This document shows, piece by piece, positions 57,606 to 64,000 of a stretch of 64,000 nucleotides of DNA. Position 1 is the stretch's first letter. Each line of letters begins with the position of its first letter. The position numbers and the translations under genes are program-made. Source of the stretch: Salinimicrobium sediminis (GTDB lineage Bacteria; Bacteroidota; Bacteroidia; Flavobacteriales; Flavobacteriaceae); contig NZ_OCMF01000001.1 of NCBI RefSeq assembly GCF_900215295.1, positions 1,054,001 through 1,118,000 on the forward strand, given 5' to 3'. The notes under the pieces were generated by a model, which had not been told where the DNA came from, did no database searches, and saw only the letters and a list, made by a program, of their open reading frames with translations.

Positions 57606-58596
57606 TTACTTCTGCTGTTTTTATAAATTCGGTTGCCGATTGTTCGTCGAATCCGTTGTTTTTGATCATGTTCTCTACCCAAACCACTCCGGCGCGGCCG
57701 CTCCATTCATCCGGTGGAGTTACAAGTGTTTCGGTTTGAGTACCGTGATATTTTTCTGCCTGAAAATCGTAAAAGGAGCCATTGATATTCCTGAAAGAAG
57801 CACCGCCTTTTGTGCCGTAAAAAGTAGCTTCTATTATGGCGTCTTTCCCCGCGGAAACATGCCAGGAACACTCAAGATTAATAGTCTGGTCTTTTCCTGA
57901 AGTCATCGCGACACTTGCGAAATCTTCCACGTGTTCTTCAAAGGATGTCAGTTTTTGACCTTTGTGGTAAAGCTGACTTTTCACTTCTGAAATTTCAGGA
58001 AAGTTGAGGCTCCAAAGGGCGAGATCCACGAGGTGGATGCCCAGATCCATAACACAACCTCCGCCGGAGCAGTTGATGTCGTAAAACCATTCCTTATCGG
58101 GCCCGTAAGCGTTGTGGAACTTGAGGTCAACGGCAAAGATGTCTCCAATTTCTCCTTTTTGAATGGTATTATAAATTGCTTTAAAAGCTTCTGTGTAGCG
58201 GTAAGACAGGTCTACAGCCAAAAGTTTATCGGCTTTTCGGGAAGCTTCCACCACCTGTTTCACCTCTTCGGCAGTACGGCCCAGCGGCTTCTGGCAAAAA
58301 ACTGCTTTTCCGCTTTTCAGGGCATGCATGCTTTGTTCGGCATGCATGGCGCTGGGGGTGGCTATGACGATTCCGTCCAGATTTTCTTCAGCAAAAAGTG
58401 CTTCAGGAGAGGTCTTTAAAACGGCATTTTTGGCACTCTTTAATGCTTCGTCTGAATTTTCAGAATTGGGTTCGGTGAGCGCTGTGGCTTCCGCCGTCGT
58501 ATGGTTAAGAATAGCTTCCATGCGGTTACGGCCTATCCAGCCTACGCCGAGGAAACCCAGAGACAATGATTTTGTGGTTGGTCGTGTTGCGATCAT
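57583..58596 (-). CDS. Gfo/Idh/MocA family oxidoreductase
   Basis: A 337-residue NAD(P)-dependent sugar oxidoreductase. The Rossmann start is LGFLGVGWIGRNRMEAIL, with the catalytic-lysine motif FCQKPLGRTAEEV and GGGCVMDLGIHLVDLALW in the C-terminal domain. In nucleotide-sugar clusters such enzymes oxidise or epimerise a ring carbon. It begins 1 nt past the end of the alcohol dehydrogenase gene, so the two are tightly coupled. Confidence 0.88.
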   Translation of the reverse strand: MIATRPTTKSLSLGFLGVGWIGRNRMEAILNHTTAEATALTEPNSENSDEALKSAKNAVLKTSPEALFAEENLDGIVIATPSAMHAEQSMHALKSGKAVFCQKPLGRTAEEVKQVVEASRKADKLLAVDLSYRYTEAFKAIYNTIQKGEIGDIFAVDLKFHNAYGPDKEWFYDINCSGGGCVMDLGIHLVDLALWSLNFPEISEVKSQLYHKGQKLTSFEEHVEDFASVAMTSGKDQTINLECSWHVSAGKDAIIEATFYGTKGGASFRNINGSFYDFQAEKYHGTQTETLVTPPDEWSGRAGVVWVENMIKNNGFDEQSATEFIKTAEVIDRIYGR

Positions 58597-59607
58597 TTAG
58601 TTGATGATTAATGCTTTTATAAATCCGTCGGGACGTTCGGTGAGATGCTGGTATGCCTGCTCCATTTCTTCAAGTGAGAATTTATGGGTGAACAGGGGAT
58701 AAGGATCCATTTTTCCTTCTTCAACAGCCTTAATTGCCGCTCTAATTCCTTTGATATATTGCTGCGGATCTCTTTCGTGGGCACTGATCATGTCAATGCC
58801 TCGCCAGTTGAGCATTTGCACGTTCACACTGCGCATCCCGTCCTGGTGAAAGCCGGCAACGATCAGTTTCCCTCTGGTGCCTGTAAGCTCAATGGACAGG
58901 TTTAAAGGCCATTCTTTACCCGTGCATTCTATAACACGTTCGCAGAAGTCACCATTAGTTAACTCCTTCACTTTCTCAATGATCTTGTGATGATCATCCA
59001 TTTCCACAAGATGATCTGCCCCGGCTTGTTTAGCGGTGTCCAATGAGAATTCCCGCCTTGAAACGGCAATAACTTCGGCACCGGCAGATTTCGCTAATTG
59101 AACGAGTAGCGTTCCTAAGAATCCGCTACCCACGATGGCTACTTTTTGCCCTTGTTGAATATCGCTGCGCTCAAAAATATTTACCGCACAACCCAAAGGT
59201 TCTCCGGGAAAAGCTTTTCCTGCAAGGCTATCAGGCAATTTCACCACGCTCTCTTCTTTTGAGATATCATGAGTGGCGTAAGCATTATAAGTTAGGGCGG
59301 TAACTCGGTCTCCTTCTTTTAGATTTTCTACTCCATCGCCAACTGCATCAATTACGCCCCAGCCTTCATGACCTGGTTCACCGGGAGTCACCGGATAATT
59401 GAACCAGTCGCGACCTTCCCACACCGGAATGTTAGATGCGCATACGCCACTGCCCTCCATTTTTATACGGACTTCTCCTTTACCGGGCTGCGGAAGATTG
59501 ATTTCTTTTACAGTAACCTTTTTTGGGGCTGATAAAACTGCTGCTTTTGCTACAGTAGTTTTGTCTGAAACAGGAGATTTCTCCCTGACTGCTTCCGTTG
59601 ATCTCAT
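58597..59607 (-). CDS. Zinc-dependent medium-chain alcohol/sugar dehydrogenase
   Basis: A 336-residue MDR protein. The catalytic-zinc ligands are in GSGVCASNIP and EPGHEGWG. The Rossmann motif is VAIVGSGFLGTLLVQLAKSA. The four-cysteine structural-zinc lobe of classical ADHs is absent. The likely substrate is a polyol or sugar of the same pathway, inferred from the Gfo/Idh neighbour. The first ~25 residues are an extra charged leader (VREKSPVSDKTTVAKAAVLS); a later start is possible. It overlaps the fusion gene by 4 bp. Confidence 0.86.
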   Translation of the reverse strand: MRSTEAVREKSPVSDKTTVAKAAVLSAPKKVTVKEINLPQPGKGEVRIKMEGSGVCASNIPVWEGRDWFNYPVTPGEPGHEGWGVIDAVGDGVENLKEGDRVTALTYNAYATHDISKEESVVKLPDSLAGKAFPGEPLGCAVNIFERSDIQQGQKVAIVGSGFLGTLLVQLAKSAGAEVIAVSRREFSLDTAKQAGADHLVEMDDHHKIIEKVKELTNGDFCERVIECTGKEWPLNLSIELTGTRGKLIVAGFHQDGMRSVNVQMLNWRGIDMISAHERDPQQYIKGIRAAIKAVEEGKMDPYPLFTHKFSLEEMEQAYQHLTERPDGFIKALIIN

Positions 59608-61634
59608 ATGGCGACTTTCTTATTGGGCGTTAGGTTTTCAGGAAGTTCAATGTTGCGGTTCACGCAAAGCCACTTCAGCAGGTTTTCTACTCCTTCTTCG
59701 ACGCTGTACCTTGGTTTCCAGCCTGTAGCTTCCTTAAATTTATTGGTGTTTGATACATAATAAAATTGATCCCCGGTTCGCCAGTCTTCAAAGCTTATAT
59801 CCATTTCCTTTCCGGCTTTGTCTCTTATGATCTCAAGGATCTCCAGGAGACTTACGGTATTTTCGGGTCCGCCACCTATATTGAAAACCTGTCCGGCAAG
59901 TTTGTCGATGTTCTTGTGAGCAAGCATAAAAGCATCGATAAGATCCTCAACGAAGAGAATATCTCTTACCTGTTTTCCATTTCCGTAGATGGTCACCGGC
60001 TTGTCTTCAAGAGCGCTGATAAGGAAGTGTGCCACCCAGCCCTGATCTTCGGTACCAAACTGGTGTGGCCCGTAAATGCAACTCATTCTAAAAACTGCAG
60101 TTTTAAGGCCATAGGTTCTTGAGTAATCAAGTATATACTGGTCTGCCGCACCTTTTGAACATCCGTATGGGCTGTGGAAATCGAGAGGGATCTTTTCATT
60201 GATCCCGTATTTTTTCATCTGGGCATCTGCAGGGTGGTATCTGGTTTCGTTCTCTACCATTTCTACGTCCTGAAGGTTTCCGTAAACCTTGTTAGTTGAG
60301 GTAAATACCAGCGGGGGCTGATGTTTTGATTTTCTAATTGCCTCAAGAAGATGGAATGTCCCGCTGAGGTTCACATTGAAATCATGAATAGGATTGCTAA
60401 CTGAAGATGTTACAGCTACCTGTGCACAGAGATGAAAAACTTCGGAAGCATTATTTACACACTGCTGCAGGATGCGGGTTTCATTAATATCTGATATCTG
60501 GACGAGAAGGCGCTCTCCGTATTTCTTTCGCAGCCATTGAAGATTTTCTTCCACTCCATCTCTGAACAAGCTGTCGTAGATCATTACTTTTTTTCCTTCT
60601 GAAAGGAAGCGGGAGGCAAGGTTGGTGCCAATGAATCCGGCGCCTCCGGTAATCAAGGTATATTTTTCTCCCTCCTGAATCTTGTATTGCTTGTTGATGT
60701 AATCCTGTTGATGGATCTTTTCAACCCCGTCTTTTTCAAGCAGCTTGTAAAGGAGTTTTTTGGTGCCATCCGTTTTCTTAAGTCCGAAAAAATATTCACG
60801 TTCATCGAGATGATAACCTCCAACCGTGGAATTTTTTGGATCAAGATCTTTTAGGGAATACCAATAAATCCTTCCGGCATTTGCATTCAGAACATTCTTG
60901 AATTCCTGATATTGTTTTACTTCATCATTCTGCCAGGTGGAAAAACCGGCTTCAGAGATCCATATCTCCTGCTTATACCCAAACTTGTCAAGAACTTCCC
61001 TTATACTTTGAATATTTACTTTCCAACCTCTCCATTGCTGATCAAAAACATGAGGGAACCCGTGTATCCCAATAGCATCTATACAATCCAGCACGTTTTG
61101 CTCGATCATCATTTGCAGCCAGTTAGGGTCAATAGGACTCATTCCGCCAAGCAAAGTCTTTTTCCCTCTTTTTTGCGCCCAATGTGCTGCCATTCCTATC
61201 ATGGTAGAGAACTTGTTCCAGGAATAGTCAAGAGTAAAGTCATACTCTACCTTGTTATTCGGCTCATTCCACAATTCTACCCATTCAAAATACTGCCCGT
61301 ACCGGGTGATCATCTCATCTATAAAATCTGCATAGGCCTTGAGGTCTTTTGGAGGTGCCGAAGTTTTAGCCATTTCTCCAATAGAAGGAGGGGTATATAG
61401 AAAACAGGGCAGGATCTCAACATGAGGATCCAGCTCTGCAAACAACCAGTCATACCATTCCTTCGTTCCTTCCACATACCAGTCTGCCCAGGAAATACCT
61501 GTTCGCAGATGTTTTATTCCGAGTTTATTAAAATCTTCAATAGCATTTCTTACCTCATCATATTCACCGGGTCTAAACCATTCAAGAATGCCAAGAGCCG
61601 GGGAATTTTCATTTATATTCTTTAATTCGTTCAT
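59604..61634 (-). CDS. Glycoside-hydrolase-like domain fused to an NAD-dependent epimerase (CDP-paratose-2-epimerase-like)
   Basis: A 676-residue two-domain protein. Residues ~10-300 are a TIM-barrel glycosidase-like domain with both acid residues in place: LWNEPNN (E124) and WISEAGFST (E228), as in clan GH-A (GH5/GH39-like). Residues ~325-665 are an extended SDR: ITGGAGFIG (329-336), FTSTNKVYG (444-452), Y490-GCS-K494. The SDR half resembles CDP-paratose/tyvelose 2-epimerases. No signal peptide, so the glycosidase half is cytosolic. No frameshift is visible at the junction. It overlaps the next gene by 4 bp. Confidence 0.85.
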   Translation of the reverse strand: MNELKNINENSPALGILEWFRPGEYDEVRNAIEDFNKLGIKHLRTGISWADWYVEGTKEWYDWLFAELDPHVEILPCFLYTPPSIGEMAKTSAPPKDLKAYADFIDEMITRYGQYFEWVELWNEPNNKVEYDFTLDYSWNKFSTMIGMAAHWAQKRGKKTLLGGMSPIDPNWLQMMIEQNVLDCIDAIGIHGFPHVFDQQWRGWKVNIQSIREVLDKFGYKQEIWISEAGFSTWQNDEVKQYQEFKNVLNANAGRIYWYSLKDLDPKNSTVGGYHLDEREYFFGLKKTDGTKKLLYKLLEKDGVEKIHQQDYINKQYKIQEGEKYTLITGGAGFIGTNLASRFLSEGKKVMIYDSLFRDGVEENLQWLRKKYGERLLVQISDINETRILQQCVNNASEVFHLCAQVAVTSSVSNPIHDFNVNLSGTFHLLEAIRKSKHQPPLVFTSTNKVYGNLQDVEMVENETRYHPADAQMKKYGINEKIPLDFHSPYGCSKGAADQYILDYSRTYGLKTAVFRMSCIYGPHQFGTEDQGWVAHFLISALEDKPVTIYGNGKQVRDILFVEDLIDAFMLAHKNIDKLAGQVFNIGGGPENTVSLLEILEIIRDKAGKEMDISFEDWRTGDQFYYVSNTNKFKEATGWKPRYSVEEGVENLLKWLCVNRNIELPENLTPNKKVAI

Positions 61635-61644
61635 TGCTGTTCTT

Positions 61645-62766
61645 TTATACGGTTAGACCTCTGGAAGAAAGTTCACTACTGGCTTTGCTCACATTATCTG
61701 TAGCGATCTGTGTCTTAAGCCATTCTGCCAGTTCAAATAAGCCATCTTCAAATTTCACCTGGGGGGTAAAGCCAAGAAGTTTTTCTGTTTTGGAGGTGTC
61801 TGCAAAACAATGGCGGATATCTCCAACCCTGTATTTTCCGGTGACTTCTGCTTTTAAATCTTCTTTACCCATCACTCCTGCCAGCTTATCGGCGATTTCA
61901 AGGATGCTGTATTTATTTCCGCTTCCCACATTAAATACTTCGCCATCGGCTTCCGGTTTTTCCATGGCAAGCCTAATAGCGCGCGCCACATCTTTTACAT
62001 GAATAAAATCTCTTTTCTGATTTCCGTCTTCGAAGATCATCGGCGGATTGTTATTCAGCAGTCTTGACGCAAAAATTGCAAGCACTCCCGTGTAGGGATT
62101 GGAGAGTGCCTGCCGGGTCCCATAAACATTAAAGAACCTCAATGCGGTTGTAGAGATATTATAGGCTTTTCCTGTTATAAGGCTCAGCCGCTCCTGGTCA
62201 TATTTTGAAAGCGCATAAACCGAAGAAAGATTGGGTGTTTTGGTTTCGGGAGTTGGAACAGGTCTTAGTTCTTTTCTATTTTCATCATACATCTCCCATT
62301 CGCCTTTTTTTAAATCGGATAGCTTTCTTTCGCAATCCATTCTTTTTTCGCCTTTTTCATCAAGATAAAGTCCTTCCCCATAGATGCTCATACTGGACGC
62401 AGTAACCAGTTTTTCCACGGGTTTGTCTATTAAAGCTTCCATGAGCACTGCTGTTCCCACATTGTTGACCTCTGTATAATCCTTTATTTGATACATACTT
62501 TGTCCTACCCCCACCATTGCAGCGAGGTGGATCACAGCGTCAACCCCTTCAAGGGCTTTGATTACAGCTTCCTTATCACGAACATCGCCAATTTGTAGTT
62601 CCACATCGGGATTGAGATAATCTGGACGGGAGGCATTTTCCCCGTGCACCTGTTCAGAAAGATTATCCAGGGCCCGCACCTGATATCCTTTGTTCAAAAG
62701 TTCATCTGCGAGATGGGATCCTATAAATCCTGCTCCTCCTGTTATCAAGACTCTTTTCTGCATCAA
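61645..62766 (-). CDS. NAD-dependent nucleotide-sugar epimerase/dehydratase
   Basis: A 373-residue extended SDR. It has ITGGAGFIGSHLADELLNKG at the N-terminus, TASSMSIYGEG, and the catalytic YALSK (Tyr/Lys). The insert between the SSMS and YALSK blocks (about residues 130-185) matches dTDP-L-rhamnose 4-epimerase-like proteins. It lies 16 nt after the SDR gene and 10 nt before the fusion gene, the only non-overlapping joints in this operon apart from the methyltransferase end and the ADH/oxidoreductase joint. Confidence 0.86.
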   Translation of the reverse strand: MMQKRVLITGGAGFIGSHLADELLNKGYQVRALDNLSEQVHGENASRPDYLNPDVELQIGDVRDKEAVIKALEGVDAVIHLAAMVGVGQSMYQIKDYTEVNNVGTAVLMEALIDKPVEKLVTASSMSIYGEGLYLDEKGEKRMDCERKLSDLKKGEWEMYDENRKELRPVPTPETKTPNLSSVYALSKYDQERLSLITGKAYNISTTALRFFNVYGTRQALSNPYTGVLAIFASRLLNNNPPMIFEDGNQKRDFIHVKDVARAIRLAMEKPEADGEVFNVGSGNKYSILEIADKLAGVMGKEDLKAEVTGKYRVGDIRHCFADTSKTEKLLGFTPQVKFEDGLFELAEWLKTQIATDNVSKASSELSSRGLTV

Positions 62767-62782
62767 TTTAAGTTTTGGTTAG

Positions 62783-63490
62783 TTAGAATTGTTGTAAGGT
62801 TGGTCTGGTTATAATTTTATTTATACAGGTTCCTTTTTTTTTGTTGAGGGCATACCATACATCTTCGGCAATCTCTTCGGGAGCTATTGCACCCATACCC
62901 ATTTTTTCTACAGAATTGTCTCCGGATACCTGGGCTTCATAAAAGTTTGTGTCTACAATACCCGGGCTTACCACTGTGACGCTGATATGTGGGAGCGTTT
63001 CCAATCTTAAAGTTTCTGCTATGACTTCAAGGGCTGTTTTTGAGGCCGCGTAAATTCCACCATAGGGATGTGGTTGATTAGCAGATACTGAAGAAATAAA
63101 AACTACATTTCCCTTTTCTTCGGAAAGCATGTTAGGGGTAAAGGCCCGAATACATCTTAAGGCTCCCATAACATTGATATCAAGGATCTCTTTCCATTTT
63201 TCAGGATCTCCCTCTGTTAGCTTTTCAGATATTCCGCGTCCCGCATTGAGGATGAGGTAGTCGGGATGACCAAAATTTTCTGTTGTCCAGGCGTAGAGTT
63301 CATCAACGTCCTTTCCTTTGGCCACATTACATTTTCGGAAATATATTTCGGTATCATCATCCCCGTTCTCTGCAACATCTGCAATGATCACCTTAATCCC
63401 CTCGCGACTTAATTTTTTGGCTATTGCTTTCCCTATTCCGCTGCTTCCGCCGGTGATCAGTGCAAGTTTAGAATAAGTGTTTTCCTTCAT
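62783..63490 (-). CDS. SDR family oxidoreductase
   Basis: A 235-residue classical short-chain dehydrogenase: LITGGSSGIGKAIAKKLSRE near residue 11, the LNAGRG motif, ISSVSANQPHPYGGIYAASK with catalytic Ser, Tyr and Lys, and SPGIVDTNFY. It is the first gene of the 11-gene operon, with a leader of about 110 nt behind a good -7 box. Substrate unknown; probably a sugar or polyol in the same route. Confidence 0.88.
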   Translation of the reverse strand: MKENTYSKLALITGGSSGIGKAIAKKLSREGIKVIIADVAENGDDDTEIYFRKCNVAKGKDVDELYAWTTENFGHPDYLILNAGRGISEKLTEGDPEKWKEILDINVMGALRCIRAFTPNMLSEEKGNVVFISSVSANQPHPYGGIYAASKTALEVIAETLRLETLPHISVTVVSPGIVDTNFYEAQVSGDNSVEKMGMGAIAPEEIAEDVWYALNKKKGTCINKIITRPTLQQF

Positions 63491-63609
63491 AATCGTGTAA
63501 TACGTTTAGAGCCATTTTACGCCGCATTTTTCGGCAGGAAGGTCGGGTAGGGGGGATGTTAAAAACCTGCGGAAAAAAAAACGGCAAAGTTTGCCTGCCG
63601 CTTCATTTT

Positions 63610-63617
63610 CAAAGGTA
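63610..63617 (-). promoter_or_regulatory. -7 box for the 11-gene glycan operon
   Basis: Reads TACCTTTG on the minus strand, an exact TAnnTTTG match, about 120 nt before the SDR start. It is the only exact match in the leader region. Confidence 0.5.
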
Positions 63618-63786
63618 TATAAGGAGCTTGTGAAATTGTATTAAAGCAAGCCTAAAACATTCTTAAACACCGCGACTTTACTAAGGGTTTCAGAGAGGAT
63701 CAACAGCAAAAAAATTTATGGTGTTTCGGTGTAATTTCAATTAATGATAGCAGCAACATCAATGGATGCTGCTGCTGCTAAAAAAT

Positions 63787-63812
63787 AAAACAGGAGCAAT
63801 TGCTCCTGTTTT
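63787..63812. terminator. Bidirectional terminator downstream of the last, partial gene
   Basis: CAGGAGCAATTGCTCCTG is a perfect 18-bp palindrome flanked by AAAA and TTTT, lying 25 nt past the stop of the minus-strand gene ending at 63837. Confidence 0.8.
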
Positions 63813-63836
63813 TGTAATAATCCAATTAAGATAACT

Positions 63837-64000
63837 TTAAGATCGGGAATATTTCTGAAGATTTTTTTGCCATTTTATCGCATTATCAAGCCGCTCTGTC
63901 TTTTGAGTAACCGGGTCTTCTTCTTCGGCATAAAATATTAACTTTTTGACACCTCCATCGGTGTTTTTCATTTGAAGTGAAATTTCACGAACCTCATCAA
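63837..64000 (-). CDS. C-terminal fragment of an unknown protein (gene continues past the window)
   Basis: An open frame runs from the window edge to a TAA at 63837-63839. Fifty-odd residues are seen, ending with KKLIFYAEEEDPVTQKTERL and a basic helix finishing KNLQKYSRS. A terminator follows, as expected of a real gene end. No family recognised from this fragment. Confidence 0.6.
   Translation of the reverse strand, partial: DEVREISLQMKNTDGGVKKLIFYAEEEDPVTQKTERLDNAIKWQKNLQKYSRS

Larger units (their letters stand above)
63491..63836. other. Intergenic region upstream of the glycan operon
   Basis: No gene is seen. The region holds the operon leader, its -7 box (63610), an imperfect hairpin AGCAGCAACATC/GATGCTGCTGCT (63749-63776) and a terminator for the gene beyond (63787-63812). 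Confidence 0.7.

Noticed and set aside
63744-63788. Fourteen-codon micro-frame (MIAATSMDAAAAKK) just before a terminator
   Set aside because: It coincides with an imperfect 12-bp hairpin of GCT/AGC repeats, which creates the Ala codons; no promoter or leader supports translation.

Overview
The window is chromosomal DNA of a Bacteroidota bacterium, most likely a marine-type Flavobacteriaceae (Gramella/Salegentibacter-like). The evidence is a set of lineage-typical genes: gldH and porW/sprE of the gliding and type IX secretion machinery, DUF4254, DUF4292, DUF5687, DUF6168, DUF6341 and DUF6427 families, an HU-like/SPOR protein, and an atp operon lacking atpD and atpC. Start codons follow A/T-rich leaders rather than Shine-Dalgarno boxes, and many intergenic regions carry the Bacteroidota -7 box TAnnTTTG. 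No rRNA, tRNA, CRISPR, integrase or classical IS element was seen. Most of the window is ordinary core genome. The two ends are rich in sugar genes.

Layout. 1-3.9 kb: a partial SRPBCC gene, UDP-glucuronate decarboxylase, a GT2 glycosyltransferase and a CapK-like adenylate-forming enzyme. 4-12 kb: purD, two small membrane families, DUF4254 plus a GT9 transferase, a ferredoxin-NADP-reductase-like enzyme, an ABC exporter pair and a decayed ABM monooxygenase. 12.2-21.3 kb: a long operon porW/sprE - bactofilin - AtpZ/I - DUF6168 - atpBEFHA - four-helix-bundle gene - atpG, closed by a strong terminator. 21.5-28.5 kb: lipoprotein, flippase, dut, nucleotidyltransferase, TPR, DUF4292 lipoprotein, EnvC-like protein. 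28.9-37.4 kb: thioesterase, HU/SPOR, dprA, lipocalin, trpS, plsC, an ECF sigma factor with an anti-sigma/beta-barrel partner, recA. 37.7-44.8 kb: trhO, ricT-gldH-PBP1A, then scoA - four-helix-bundle gene - scoB. 45-52 kb: DUF6616, a four-gene overlapping operon (CNNM, ogt, beta-lactamase-like, exonuclease), lplA, an S9 peptidase. 52.4-63.5 kb: one 11-gene minus-strand operon of glycosyltransferases, nucleotide-sugar enzymes, dehydrogenases and a methyltransferase, which looks like a dedicated glycan or glycoside pathway.

The most unusual signal is a pair of four-helix-bundle (23S-rRNA-intervening-protein type) genes. Each sits inside an otherwise tight housekeeping operon (atpA|atpG and scoA|scoB), in the operon's direction. 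Each is bounded by short-period arrays of 7- or 8-nt words that are inverted relative to each other. The words differ between the two loci, but the layout is the same. Similar word arrays without a gene lie in at least five other intergenic spots (8.3, 23.98, 24.05, 28.53 and 29.48 kb). This suggests a small operon-tolerant mobile or domesticated element family with unconventional ends. Other points of interest are a glycosidase-epimerase fusion, three tandem CgeB-like transferases, a structured candidate RNA upstream of trhO, and a hairpin family built on CTGCAAGGTTT.
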